Shown: in pieces, positions 34,352-46,724 of the stretch | How the letters are laid out: each line of letters starts with the position of its first letter | How positions within the stretch are numbered: the stretch's first letter is position 1 | Source of the DNA: Endomychus coccineus | Taxonomy: Eukaryota; Arthropoda; Insecta; Coleoptera; Endomychidae | Length of the DNA stretch: 64,000 bases | Assembly (NCBI GenBank): GCA_958510875.1 | Contig: OY294068.1 | Span: forward strand, 190,736,315-190,800,314 | Reading direction: 5' to 3' | Notes under the pieces: generated by a model | Seen by the model: only the letters and a program-made list of their open reading frames with translations | Databases searched by the model: none | What the model was told of the DNA's origin: nothing | Translations under genes and position numbers: made by a program

Positions 34352-35600
34352 CAGGATGATCCACAGTTGGCGCCCAAGGCGTACTAGGGCAGAAGTAAAG
34401 CAGCTAATTAAATTCTGGACATAGTATCGCAAATAACCCTGTCAGTGAAGCGAGAAAATTTAAAACCACTGTAAGTACATAAGTTTTTATTTTAACATTA
34501 ATGTTTTTACAGTTTTGTGTTTAGTTAGACTTGCCATTTTATTTTTCTAAAACAATACTTGACAGGTGAGTACCATTACGATCTACACATTCTCGTAATC
34601 TTATTAGGAAATTTTCCATTACTCGCCGTAAATTTCCGGTGAAATACGTGCAACTTCTTTTTGAATTTTTCGTTTCAGTTCCGCTAACGTTTGCCGTTGC
34701 TCAACGTACACCTTGCTCTTGAGCCACCCTCAAGGAAAAAAATCGCATGCGGACAAATCAGGCGATCTAGCCGGCCAAGCAATGTCTCCATTTTTGGATA
34801 TGATCTGGTTAGATAAGTGTTCCCTTAAGACAGCAAGACATACGTGCAGTATGACTGGTAGCACCGTCTTACTAGAGCTACGTACTCTCTGAAAATGGAA
34901 CCAGTTTTTGTCCCAAAAAGGTTGTGACCGTGTTTGTGTAACGAACAGCAGTAATGTTTGTAGCATTTCCACGATCGTCTTCAAAAAACAATGGCCCAAT
35001 AATGCCAGATGATGAAAAAGCCACCATCTTGTCATCTCAGCAATGTGTAAGGGTTTCTCATGTAACTGAGGCGGGTTTTCAGCGCTCCAATATCAGCTAT
35101 TCTGTTTATTTTTATAGACGTAAAGATGAAAATGGGCATCATCTGACATAAACATATGGTGGATTAAGTTTTCTTCCCTATCCAAACGCTGCAATATTTT
35201 TTGACAAAAATTCATGCGAGTAACCAAATCAGCTTCTCTTAAATCTTGGACAATTCAAATTTTATAGAGGTGAAAACTTGAGTCTTTATGCAAGATTCGA
35301 CGTATCGACTGTTCACTGATATTCAATGCTAATGCATGATTAATCGCATAACGTTTTGGACTACGTGTTACGGCAGTTTCAACTGTATCAATGTTTTCTG
35401 GCGTTCTAACACTTCTTGCTGCTCCTTTATTACCCAGAAATTAATTGCGTTGATAGGCCCACCCATGACGTGTGATATTGAACTGATTGCGACATAACCT
35501 TTTGACAGTGGTCGTGGAGTCATAATTTTTATGAAACAATTTAACACAGCAAAATGAGCAGAATTCAATTGTCAAAGCATATTTTGAATATTTCATTCTG
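34352..35600 (-). pseudogene. Mariner-like transposase, nearly full length but decayed (M3)
   Basis: Reading down the minus strand: VKRLCRNQFNITRHGWAYQR (first helix-turn-helix), ARSVRTPENIDTVETAVTRS, NISEQSIRRILHKDSSFHLY (second helix-turn-helix), MSDDAHFHL (first catalytic Asp region), RQNPPQLHEKPLH, RSSSKTVLPVILHV (second block, catalytic Asp lost), then ISKNGDIAWPARSPDLSACD with FFP (third block) and WLKSKVYVEQRQTLAELKRK. This is the domain order of the large insect mariner/IS630-like transposases. Several frameshifts and stops. ACAGGATGATCCACAG at 34,351 is a likely degenerate terminal repeat. Confidence 0.85.
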
Positions 35601-36700
35601 TTGAGTGAATTAATTTATTCCTTCATATGAGGGATAAGGGTCTTCAGATTGGTTTTTTAGAAAATGGTTCGTCTGACAAATTTTTCCAATTATACATTTT
35701 TGGAGCATTATAGGTGCCCCGTAGTGCCGCCCCTGGTGAGAAATTTCGTTGATCGATAGCGTATAAAAAATTATTGAATCGATAATAGCTAAATTAATAA
35801 AATTGAAAGATTGGCATATTATGGTTCCGGAATAAAACACGGAACTATCTTTTGGCCTCATCTTCCTTACTATGTTCATACGAAATTTTTTTCAAGATTG
35901 GCATTATTTAGACCTGGATTATAATCATTAATGGTCATCGATTATCTTGTTTTTGAAAATCAGACCAAAACACTACTGGCTATGCCTTAGTATTTCATTA
36001 ATACACAATATTTGGATGAAGAATTCGCTGGTATTGATTTAAAATATTCTATATATCTGTTTTGATAAATTTTAGGTTCCTACATTAACTTTTGAGATCA
36101 AATTTCAATCACTGTAGAAATGCGCTTCAGCCAGATTGTTCCAATTACCTTTTCATTATACCTAAAATATACAATACTCACATCCCTGATCCAGTTTAGC
36201 TAGTGAATGACTGGTCGCATTCTCATGTTTCCAAATTCTATAGGAGAACATAACGAAAATAGACATAATGGTACCGGACTGAATATAAAAAATAGAAATT
36301 AGCAAAATGCTGACCACAATATGACCAAACTAGCACGTCGTACACATGTTTTATTCACAATTTTACGGCTTTTAGTTCTAAACATAATTCGGATTTGACC
36401 GGCTGCCTTTGAAATCGGCGTGTGCTGAAAACGAAATGGCGTGCAGAGATTAACAGAAAAAAGATTCAAGTTTCAAGATAATTGAGTTAAAACCAGTATG
36501 TCTGTTGAAGCGATCTGTCTATAGCAAACATAGCAACAAAAGGTTGTAGCCAGCTTTTTACTCCAAACAGGACTTGAAAGCATTTAGCTGTATATTACCT
36601 AGATAATATATTGTTACATGCATTAGTCTGTCGTACTATAAGCATCAGAATATTTTCATGCTTAGAAATATTACTATCGAACCAATATTATAAGAACTGA
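35601..36700. other. AT-rich spacer, nothing recognised
   Basis: No gene or known repeat supported. Confidence 0.4.
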
Positions 36701-36718
36701 ATGTTGCCATCTATATGT

Positions 36719-38343
36719 ATTATTAACTAAACTCTTATGAGTTTATTTTGCCCCACGTTGTGGTGACAATTATTAACTAATCTCTTATGAGTTTATTATT
36801 TAATTATGAATTACTATTAATTCTTCCGGCTAGCTTTTATTTGTATTTTTAAATCTTATGTTTGTTTTGATTTGAATAATCTAATGATTTGAATAATGAA
36901 CTTTTACCTTTTTATTTTATATCTATGGAATTAAACACAATGTTCATTGAATGCTAACTTTTAATATTTAAATTTCTAAGACTCTTATTTATCTCGGGTA
37001 TTAACTTCTACAACGTTGTGTTCAAATAGATCTATGATCTAACCTCAAAATGATTATTTCGATTTATCTTTGTTTACAAAGTTATAATCTACAATCTTTC
37101 TTTCAGATTTACAGACAGATAATAATACAATGGAGAAATAATAAATAAACTTACGTTTAGTTTATATCCAAGAATATGTTTTTAAAAATGTAGGCAATGT
37201 TCACTTGGCTTGATTTTCTTATTAATTTGATAATTCACTTTACCCGTAGGTACACAATCTGTCTGCTATACACAAATAACAGGTAAACAATGTGGTTACT
37301 TCTTTTTCAAAAGATATAAAACCTTAAATGATGTATTGGAACGTTGTCGAAGACTAACTATTATACGATGCTACTTGTGAATTATGGTTATAATAACATT
37401 TAAAAACTTTGTTCGAAGACTGGGAACACTACTTGACTTGTATAAATTACTTATTTGCTTCGGTTACTTTCAACCTTACGAAGCTACTGGAACACTTGGG
37501 TTCACCGATGTTTATCCAATAATCTAAGGTTATGGATTGTGAGTTGCAGAAGTACTTTGACTCTCTAGATGTAATTGCTAAATGACTTGACCCGTCCTCA
37601 GATGCATTTTATAGGCCTTCAAAACCGACGCCAAGCATTTTCAAAATTAACCAATGAGGTGCTTATTTTTCCTATCAAGAATGCTTTGTTGATTGTTGTA
37701 AACTGACATAACTTTTACATTGTTACTAATCTGACGTCTATAAAATTGCATCGACCAATCAGAATTTAGTATTCTTTAAATTTTTAATTATTGGAGATTT
37801 TCATCTTATTTTGAATGATAATGATTCCTTCTTTTTAAATTCATATTGCCTACATTTTTCCACACACTTTGGTATAAGATAACCTATGATTAGGTTATTA
37901 TTAATATGATTATTCCTATAATTATTATAAATTTGACAGTTGTCATTCTTAAAAAACTAATACATAATATAACATATCAATAACATTTCTTTAACATTAT
38001 ATAACTCAAATTTACTAATCCTAACTTATATCTATAACATTTTTCAATAGTTTGTGCTATCTCATGATAGTTGTTGTAATCATTTTAATTATGATTTCTG
38101 TCTTCGTAACACTATACGTTTATTCACTCACTTTCACTGAAGTTCTTGTTTTACACTTTTATTCTAATTACATTGTTGTTTATTATGTTTCACATTGTTC
38201 ATTATATTATACTAACTATTATTTAACTTTTAAAATTGTACTTAATTCCATATAATATCTTTTTATTAATCTTTTCTGATTTTCAATGTTCGGTAAGTTC
38301 TAATTTTATCATTTTATTGTTTAGGAAAAGAAATCATAACAGT
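36719..38343 (-). repeat. Possible LTR-retrotransposon terminal repeat with primer-site remnant
   Basis: On the minus strand a TG start at 38,342 (TGTTATGATTTC), a CCAAT-like ATTGGTTAA and a TATA box CCTATAAAATGC near 37,610, and at 36,750-36,770 CACAACGTGGGGC, resembling the GCCCAACGTGGGGC primer-binding site of many insect LTR elements. A 28-bp direct repeat (36,719 and 36,771; TTATTAACTAAACTCTTATG-like) brackets that site. No gag, pol or env frame lies nearby, and the expected inverted LTR termini are not clear. Confidence 0.3.
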
Positions 38344-40430
38344 ATCTATACCACGTAGCATATGATTGCCTGTTAATTTTAAAGTCATTTTATTGAAGAG
38401 TCAATTGAATTGAAAATTGACGGACCTACTGATTTGCTATTGTAAATCAGATTACAACAAATCGAATTGAAGTTAAATTTCATTCAAGCAGAAACATTTT
38501 CAAGAATTGCCTCAAGGAAAATCAGTATTTATCCTACGCCTTACTCTGTCAAATAAAGATTAATTTCCCTTTACAATTCGAAGAAAACAATATCCAGTTC
38601 TCCCAGCAATTGCAATGACCATCAGAAAAGCCAAGGACAAACATTTAATAAAGTAGCCGTTTATATCGAAAAGAATGTCGATAGTTAATACTAAACAAGA
38701 TTTAAAATTATTCATAGAAAAAACTAGTTGAAAATTCTTTACTAAGAATGTTGTTCATAACCACAATATCTGCACACATGTTTTCTTAGGAGTGCTAGAA
38801 AGGACCGGGAGAGACATGAGTATTCAAAAGTCAATAATCGAACAATTACTTGTTAGAAATTAATTTAATCTTACACAAAGGAAATATAGGTATTTCTGGA
38901 TCGATCAGTGACACCGAAGCGGAATAGTTCCAGACAGCTGGTTCGCCTTCTTCGGCTCATCACTAGAAAGGGTAGAGCCGTAATGTCACCGATCGATATT
39001 CCTGCTGATGTATACATAAATCAATAACAGGAAGTACTAGAGAGGGATATAACAATATGCATTTTCTGTAGACGAAAGTCAAACTTGTCGAATAATCACA
39101 ATAGTAAAACACCTTCTGGCTAGTTTGTGTTAGACGTTCTTCAGTTATATATATCTTCGCAAAATATGGCATTCTAGGAAAACAAAATTGATGCATAAAT
39201 TTAATGGAAAATCGAAATCAATCGAAAAAGGGAATTACTTTTTCCGGTAGCCTGGTATTGTTGAATATGTGGATGAAATGTTAGTCAAACTCCTCGGGGA
39301 TGGTCCAAGAGGACCTAAGACCATTTTTTGGACATGATATACGAGATCAGCGACCCCAAAAGCCCCCGAGAAAACAATTCCAGTCTGTTTTTTTATTCAC
39401 CTCAAAAAGTGCACTCAGCAAAATGCATTTTTTGGCTGTAGAAATGCATTAGATTTATTCCGTAAAAAACAACCGCGGCACAAGATTTCTAACTCACCTT
39501 CCGAATCGAAAGCAGAAAACCGCATGTCAATCCATCCAACTGCGCCAGTGACGGAAGGTAGGACCTATTATGCTGCTTTATTTCCTAGTCTAAGTATGAT
39601 TTTACGCTTTTTGCCGTTTCTACTCCTTTGAAATATGTATTAAGTCTTGAAATTTGGAGAATGACATCCCAACGGCGGATCTGACGCTTCAGTCTACGGG
39701 TATCAGCTGTTTCTACGGTCAACAGCTACTTGTCCATAAAGTTAATGATGTTTTATTAATTATATCCTCATATGAACCCAAGAAAGTTAATTATTTTTTC
39801 ATCCAACACTATATTTTTCTTAGCTTTCAAATGCACGTGAAACTGACACCAAACCAATCTGGATTGAAGGAAATTATGGAAATTGTATTAAATAACAGAT
39901 AAGCAAAAAAAAACTGTAAAACCGACTGTCCTCTTGAGTTTCCAATTCGATTCTTCATGAGATAGCATCTACAAGTAAAGGACAGTGCTGTAACGGTGAT
40001 AATTAAATTAAGAAACCATTGAAAATACAAATGGGTTTGTGAGATCAGATATTGGGACCTATTGTTGATCTAAACACGATGTTTGCCTAATGGTTCAATT
40101 TACGAACAAGTGTAAACCCTTTGAAAGAATTTGTGCTTTTAAATCATTGCTCGTGTAGACAATGATTGAGTTGTTGTAACTCTTGTTGTTCTCTTCGGCT
40201 AAAATTAAGCTTGTGTAAAGTTTGTTATCTACGATGCATCTCAAAAATGGTATTCAATTTCACGCTTGAAATACAAGGGGAACATTGAAAAATTTCGTAT
40301 GCTTTTAAGGCACAAATTCACACCTTTCCAGATTAAATTATGATCAACTATTATAACAAGCTTCATCTTCAAACATATTTTCAAATCCAGTCCCATAATC
40401 AGGCCTTCTACGTGAAGTAGGTTACACCTA
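38344..40430. other. Spacer with a dispersed repeat and a hammerhead-like hairpin
   Basis: A repeat at about 39,283-39,400 (minus) resembles 55,610-55,700 (ATGTCCAAAAAA, CCCCGAGG and GGTCCT words in the same order). A hairpin region lies at 38,890-39,000. No gene supported. Confidence 0.4.
38890..38998 (-). ncRNA. Hammerhead-like hairpin with long outer stem (family D)
   Basis: Minus strand: GTGATGA, stem II GCC-GAAGAA-GGC, GAACC, then CCAG/CTGG as stem III. The core differs from the consensus at C3 (now G) and in GAAA. Flanking TCGATCGGTGACA and TGTCACTGATCGA pair over 13 bp with one G-U, forming an outer stem I. The architecture fits a decayed hammerhead; alternatively it is an unrelated inverted repeat. 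Confidence 0.4.
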
Positions 40431-40439
40431 CCTATCCAA

Positions 40440-40900
40440 AGAATTTGAATTGTAATATTCCATTTTTACAAATAAAAACAAAAAACTCTACTTTGATAAG
40501 TATCACTTTATTTAAAAGAACTTTGATTGCAATTTTGAATCTTACAGTTCATTATCAGAACATACAATGAGAAAACAGTGAAATATCATTCCATTCTAAG
40601 AATCAATGGTACACAAAGCTATTAAATTTAATTTTTTTGAGATAGTAAATGGAAAGGGAGACTGTCGGTAATTATATTCTGAGGATTGTATACGTGGAAC
40701 TAGGGTGTAATCCCCTAAATCTAGTTGCACTTTAAGTGTGAATTTAATGTCGGAGTGAATGCGGTTTAGGTTGTAAGTTCATCTGTATCATCCGTAAAAC
40801 ATGCTGTAATGTCATCTACGTATCTGTACAAAAAAATTAATTTGTTTCTATGTAATGATAATGATTTGATTAATATTGTTTTAAAGCTGGATATTTATGT
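40440..40900 (-). pseudogene. Penelope-like RT catalytic fragment
   Basis: Minus strand: LHRNKLIFLYRYVDDITACF with TDDTDELTT, the YVDD catalytic motif of PLE reverse transcriptase, then after a frameshift RIHSDIKFTLKVQL. The downstream part to 40,440 shares sequence with 61,980-62,110 (AACTGTAAGATTC-like and CATTGTATGTTCT-like blocks on the minus strand) and is probably PLE 3' or terminal sequence. It lies back-to-back with the plus-strand PLE piece at 40,960. Confidence 0.7.
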
Positions 40901-40959
40901 GCAAAATTAACTATTAATCGAATTTATCCCAACATGCAACAACAACTGAGAAAAAATAT

Positions 40960-41230
40960 GTTACCTTAACGTACTTTGGACAAATATCTGATAAAATCTC
41001 GAATATCTTTAAGAAACAAAAGTTATATGTAGCTTTCAGACCAAACCAAAAACTGTCGGGCATATATTTTTTAATTCAAAAACTAAATCTAACATATTTC
41101 GGAAGCCATGAGATTGTAAGTTAACTTGTGAAACATGTAACGCCCTATACATTGGTCAAACATGTAGGTCGTTTGAAGTTAGATATAAGGAACATTTTAA
41201 GTGAACAATAAACAGCTCAAGTATGAGTAT
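40960..41230 (+). pseudogene. Penelope-like linker and GIY-YIG fragment
   Basis: The plus strand reads TYFGQISDKISNIFKKQKLY then VAFRPNQKL, the conserved linker of PLE proteins, and after a frameshift LTCETCNALYIGQTCRSFEV with RYKEHFK and a stop, the GIY-YIG core. The same linker occurs at 62,715. Downstream AT-rich sequence to about 41,790 includes the hammerhead-like motif at 41,701 and is probably the PLE 3' region. Confidence 0.75.
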
Positions 41231-41694
41231 GAACTAAACTACAATAAGGTTAATGATAACACGCTTAAGATGAAGGGGTCATTGCAAACTCCAAAACAAG
41301 AAGATCTTGGAAACACAGTGCGAATTAAGTAATAATTTGTGAATCACAATAATCATTATTTGATATCCTAAGAGTGCTATCTGAATTAGAAAAAGTATGA
41401 CCTATGTTCCTAATTTAGATAGCCTAAGCTCTTTACATAATCAAATCAAAATGGTTCAAATTAAATACATTAGACCCAATATTGATTCACAAAGGTGTCA
41501 AAAACTTATATAAAATTATCCAAAATGATCAGTTATACCTATACCAAAGTGATCTTTTCCTCTGTCTTTTAAAGCACTTTTAGAATAATTGTTAGAATAT
41601 TAAATAATAATGATCCTAATGCATGAATTGTCACCTACTCTTACAATAACTCTAATTTCATTATCCTCTTGTAATTTAGTTCCTATTTACACTT

Positions 41695-41745
41695 GAACTC
41701 TTGATAATGGTACTTCGATGTTGAAACTATATCAAAGTATTCGTG
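41695..41745 (+). ncRNA. Hammerhead-like motif with U3-A8 core (family E)
   Basis: TTGATAA, T, a weak stem II GGTAC-TTCG-ATGTT, GAAACT, loop, AGTA. Position 3 is U and position 8 is A instead of the usual C3 and G8, a paired change. Stem III ACT/AGT gives 3 bp with A17. Stem I is not convincing. Downstream of a PLE nuclease in the same orientation. Confidence 0.45.
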
Positions 41746-41790
41746 TTATTATTAAAAGTGGAATGAAAATAAAGTAATTTTTCCTTCAAT

Positions 41791-42675
41791 CACATCTGTA
41801 ATAGCTTACATACTTCTCACAAATATAAAATTTGCAAAACTTTTCGCTATGTAGATATTGTTCCAGATCAGAATAATTCTATGTCAACATGTTAATAATA
41901 TGATAAATCTAACTACGCTATCTTTCCATTTTCAGCTTTGTCCCTGGCTAGTATTTAAAGGCAGCTATGGGTGAATTCATTTGAATTAACTGAAGTATTT
42001 ATATACTGAATATATCGATTCTGCCTAATAGCATTCAACGTGATGCTATGTTTAAGAACATAGTTGAATCAGAAGCTTCATTAATTCACAACATTTTCTA
42101 TGTATCAAGTAATTTAGAAGCGCGATGATACGGTCTTCAAACCACGAATTTGTCCGATTTTTTTTAGTTGCGATATTTTGGTCGATGACATCCACCAACT
42201 TGCAGGATGCGGTCTTCACTGATTATAATGTTTAAAAAAATAACTGCTAATTTCTCATTTTAACCCGAATTTGCAGAGAAAACGTGACTAAAATTATAGG
42301 TTTCGACGGCTCGTTTGCCGGGCGCCTTGTCTAGTTAACGATTGATTTATTAAACTAGAAATTTCTAGGATCACTAAAGGTTGTACCATTCCACCGTTCG
42401 AAAAGTCTATAAAAATACATTGTTGCATAATGGGATATACTGTTACGATGCATGGAAGTGTTTTCCAGGCATAATTTGGTTGAATTCCTATTAAAGACAT
42501 GATTAGCTTCGACATAACAAGAACTGAACTAGATTATTGCCCAGGAAATAATTGATCAAGTCAATGCAAATATCATTTGCTTTCTGCACAACATAATAAA
42601 ATAAGTTCTTGTGATTTATCAATAAGGTTCAAATAGTACTAAGAAGAAATAAACATATACTTCTATTTCGGAAGT
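41791..42675. other. Spacer with one odd short frame
   Basis: A 73-codon minus frame at 42,294-42,515 (MSLIGIQPNYAWKTLPCIV, PIMQQCIFIDF, PLVILEISSL) has a receptor-like hydrophobic pattern but no firm family match. No other feature. Confidence 0.3.
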
Positions 42676-42679
42676 CTAT

Positions 42680-43560
42680 ATTAAGTAAGTTATTCAATCA
42701 TAGATAATTTACTCTAAGACACATATACCATAAAATGGGCATCAACCATATTATGGTACAAACCCCCAAAAATTAATAAACAAACAGACAATTAGTGATA
42801 AACCTAATCAGAAACACAAACTGAAATACAAACAGAGAATACAGTATAGACGCAGTCCTTATCCTGAAGTAATGCGATAAGCGGTTCCATGATAAGAATG
42901 AAGAACGGGGAGGTTTAAGGAGATATGCTGGATTTTAGAGTGAGTCCTGCACTACCAGGAGAAAAAAAGGTTAGGTTAAACACAAAGGGCTAACGCGATT
43001 ACAATATTTGCATTCTATATCAACAAAACTAGGTTAGAATAGGTCAGGTTAGGATAGGTTAGGTTCCTGGAGTGCAGCAGCCTTCTTATCTTGTGCGGAG
43101 CCTGAGACCGCATTCCCAGGTGGCGGATAGGGGGTAAGAGTGAAATTAAAAATAGCTCCCGCTCAACAGGCACCCAGACGCTGAATAGATTAAGGCTCCA
43201 AATCATAAGAAGGTGATGAATAGATGTGGTTGATACGGATGATCCATATGTTCTGGTTAGATGTAGTTAAGTTATCCAATCACAGATAATTTTCTAAGAC
43301 ACGGAGTCTATAAATATGACCATTATCCATATTACACACAATTCGGTAATATACAATAGAGTACTCGAAGGATAGACCGCCCTTTGGATCTGAAATAATA
43401 CTCACGCGGTTCTGGTCCAAAGGGTGAGGACAGGAGAGGTCTTAGCAGGTATGCCCGTTTTCAGAGTGAGTCCTGCACTACCACAAATAATAGGTACAGA
43501 GCTCCTGGTGTGCATAAAGCGTTTCCTCTCCACATAAAAAAGGCGGTTATGTTAGGTTGG
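42680..43560. repeat. Two diverged direct copies of a repeat, with TTAGG-like pentamers between
   Basis: Copy 1 (about 42,680-42,990) and copy 2 (about 43,265-43,560) share TTATCCAATCACAGATAATT-like, CTAAGACACA-like and AGAGTGAGTCCTGCACTACC blocks in the same order. Between them, 43,030-43,070 has period-5 GGTTA/GGATA/GGTCA units on the plus strand. Confidence 0.7.
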
Positions 43561-44640
43561 AAACAAAAGGGGTACAATAAACAATCATTATTGGTTATTG
43601 TGCGAATACTTGAATACAGAAGATTGGTTGGCCTACTTGACAATCAAGTACTTATCTAGGGCTCAGTTTACGTAGACCTTAAGAATACTCGGGACTGAAT
43701 TTACCTACATAGAAAAGCAATTAGGTTGATATTTTCTGGCCGACAACACAACAAAAATGGAAGAAACACGTAGAAAATACTTGTTAATGGTTTTTCTCAA
43801 AACTTTCATCCAACATGTTTTCAAACCGGACAAAATAACATGACTAAACACAAAACAACATGTAGCACGTGGTTTTCTCAGGGGACCTGTATATTGGGTA
43901 TTAGCCAAGGAAGTAATTGTTCAAACATTATTCACAATTTATATGTTGATGCAAATTAGTAGTATTCACATATTATTGCTTCTTGCTCAGTCCCCGCTTT
44001 CAGAATGAGCTCACCTCCAGTTCTTGAACTGCTCTTAACCAGGTGTAAAATACTCACTAATAAACCGTCTCGACGGTAGCAGAGAAACCTATATTCACAC
44101 TAAAAAATATATACCGCAGTTAAAAATTATGAACTAATATACCTTCACTTTGTGAATTATACCGCACTCTTGTTAACAAGGTTCAGGTAAGTCCAATTTC
44201 AACATTTAAACAACCCCTTTCAATGCACATAGAATCTTTAATATAAAAATTATAGTACTGGATGGATTATTTCCATGTACTTTAGTTATTAATAAGCGGA
44301 AAATTTCGAATTTATGCTTTTATTCAAATTGCTTGCCACCGATCATGATAAAGAGCACTTTGGGACAACAAGCAAATCGAATCGCGTTAAATAGCGATAA
44401 TAAGTGATGATACCTTGTGGGCAGAGAAAACAGCATTGATCGATAATATTTGAGCCGTTAAGTCTGCACTTGAGGAACATTCACGCAAAGTAACATATAA
44501 TATACATTTTCGAATCTCAAATATGATTGACTATACGAAAGTATGTCAGATTCGATAATCACTGTATCAGCAGAAATATATCGCCAGTAGGTTAATTTAC
44601 GAATTATTGCAGATAATTTTGATCGCGCTCCATTTGTATC
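43561..44640. other. AT-rich spacer, nothing recognised
   Basis: Short frames only, none supported. Confidence 0.4.
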
Positions 44641-44644
44641 GATC

Positions 44645-44740
44645 CAACTATAAACTATAGAAGAGTTCACACTGTGGATATATTATAACACTATTGATAA
44701 GATAATAATCACCCTTATACACTAAAAATACTATTAAAGT
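44645..44740 (+). repeat. Dispersed repeat, family V, second copy
   Basis: Matches the reverse complement of 22,920-23,046 through GAGTTCACACTGTGGATA and AATAATCACCCTTATACAC. The hammerhead-like neighbour seen at 23 kb is not present here. Confidence 0.6.
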
Positions 44741-44939
44741 AATGAGGACCTTACTAGGAAGGGACCTTGGCGAGACAGACCCAGACAGTCTTATCAGATG
44801 TCGGTAAGTATTGTCAGTGTATTACCGGCCCTGAGGTTTGAGGTCACTGTATTACCGACCGAAAGCATCTGTCAAACACACGTCTGCATTTTGAATCTCA
44901 TGCCAAACACTTAGCAAAACACGTGTCTGAATGTTGAAA

Positions 44940-45420
44940 CATGTCTGAATGTTAAAACACGTGTCTTCAGAACGCGGTGATGAGAATCGAAGGTTGGAAT
45001 TCTGTTTACTCTGCCAGGCTGAATATTTGAATGATCAAAGATTTTTGAACAATATTCTCTTCACCGATGAAGCAACACTTATACCTAACGGTACAGTATT
45101 CACTCAGAAATCCAGATACCGGGCAACGAAGAATCCACACTGGCTGGATGAAAAATTAATGTCTGTGTGTCCAGCATTTTTCGAACAAACACTAAAAGGT
45201 GTAAGATTTCGTAATTTTTTGACTACGATCTTGTGATATTTTATGAAACAACTAACCATTGGAGACCGCAGAAATATCGTATTTCAAATTGACGATGTCT
45301 CTATTAATTCATTGTTGCACGACAATGGCTTGATGGAACATTTCAAGGGAGATGGATTGGGAGGACTAGTCCTTTAATTTGTTAGCCAGACCTAAGCCCA
45401 TTAAAGTTTTCCTCTGAAAA
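44940..45420 (+). pseudogene. Mariner-like transposase fragment (M4)
   Basis: The plus frame from 44,949 reads ENRRLEFCLLCQAEYL, FLNNILFTDEATLIPNGTVF (first catalytic Asp, TDEA) and ATKNPHWLDEK, a typical insect mariner-like middle section. Beyond 45,240 a frameshift gives RWIGRTSPLI and DLSPLKFSSE, the third block with its Asp retained but the frame broken. The helix-turn-helix region is missing upstream. Confidence 0.8.
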
Positions 45421-46290
45421 CAATTGGGAGAAAATGTTTATCTCACCAGTGAGGATTGAGCAAAAGTGTAGGGAAATAACACCAGACCAATTGAGGAAGA
45501 CGCACCAACATTTGAGCCGGCGTTAGGAAACATGTGACTGCTCATAATCTGGTCCAATTCTAATCATCTTATAACACATCTACCCTGGAAAATATTCAAA
45601 GTCAATCTCATCAAATTTATTGTTAATTGGAATGTTGTTATTTATTATGATTGATGCCTTGGAGTTACATTAAACATATCACAATACATTCACCTGAATG
45701 AATGTTTACGATGTCGAAGTACAATTGCTATTAAAAGATAATTCTCCAATACAATAAATCATCACCTCATAGAAGACGTACATTTGAAAAAATAATGGTG
45801 ATATCTTAACTACACTAGACAATGACATAAACAAGGGTCTATACAGCAAGATAGATTAACTTATACATCAAATAGTCACACCTACTGCGAATCCGCGCAT
45901 CCACTGTTCTATTTAAAATAGATCAACAAATTCATGTTGTTTTGTCTCTACCAGCATGATTCATATAGAAATATCTGTGGGGTGCTACCCTTTAGCCGGC
46001 GATAAATAGCTGAGAATATACTATTGCTACAATCCTATGGCCCTAGTTATAAATTGATCAAACCATGAGCCAGTCTTTGTTTGACACCGATATTGTTATA
46101 TCAGATTAGGCAGTACCTGAATCCAATAAATCAGTACTATATAGAATGGATGACATTTCAGTTTTCGCTTTATTCAAGTAAATCCAAAATATTATGGAAA
46201 ATGAGGAGATAAAATAGAATTTAAATTTACAAAAACTGCTACCTCATATGATGTTCTACTATTCTTATTATCATTATTATTATTATCAAT
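45421..46290. other. AT-rich spacer, nothing recognised
   Basis: No gene supported; an (ATT)n-rich patch lies at 46,260-46,290. Confidence 0.4.
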
Positions 46291-46294
46291 TAAG

Positions 46295-46530
46295 GGGCCC
46301 ATCAATGCTTAGGCCGTAACCCTTTGAACCCGGTTTCACGTGTCACCTAGTGGAGTGATTCCCAATGACGAGTGTTCTCCAAGTCACCAAATGGCAGTTC
46401 CCACAAGAGAGTGTTCACCATTCTCCTCCAGTGGTGCTTCCTCTGGGAAGGAGAACCAACCTCGGGGGAAGGGGCGGCATGAGCTTCCGAGGTGTCTATG
46501 CAAGATTCCTCCTCCTCAACGAAAAAAAAA
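46295..46530 (+). mobile_element. LINE 3' UTR with poly(A), 5'-truncated
   Basis: Shares with 2,930-3,073 the sequence of GTGCT..., GAAGGAGAA, CGGGGGA and GTCTATGCAAGATT words followed by a short pyrimidine block and poly(A) (46,519-46,530). It is therefore a second, shorter copy of the same RNase H-type LINE. The frames annotated by length alone here are UTR. Confidence 0.7.
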
Positions 46531-46724
46531 ACATTTACAGGCTTTCGTATAGTCAAAATATAATTTTTTTTAGCAAACTCGGTCTTTGCTGATTATATCA
46601 ATATGTAACTTTGTTAAAACCCATACATACAGAATGAATTGTAATCCTCAGGATTGGAAGAATGAAACATTAATTGAACGAAATAACGATAGACGTTCAT
46701 TTTGTTATAAGAAACTGATTAACG

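Noticed and set aside
42960..43080. A telomere end or telomeric array
   Set aside because: Only a few degenerate pentamers embedded in ordinary repeats.
46340..46592. Overlapping frames on both strands
   Set aside because: They lie in a GC-rich LINE 3' UTR ending in poly(A).
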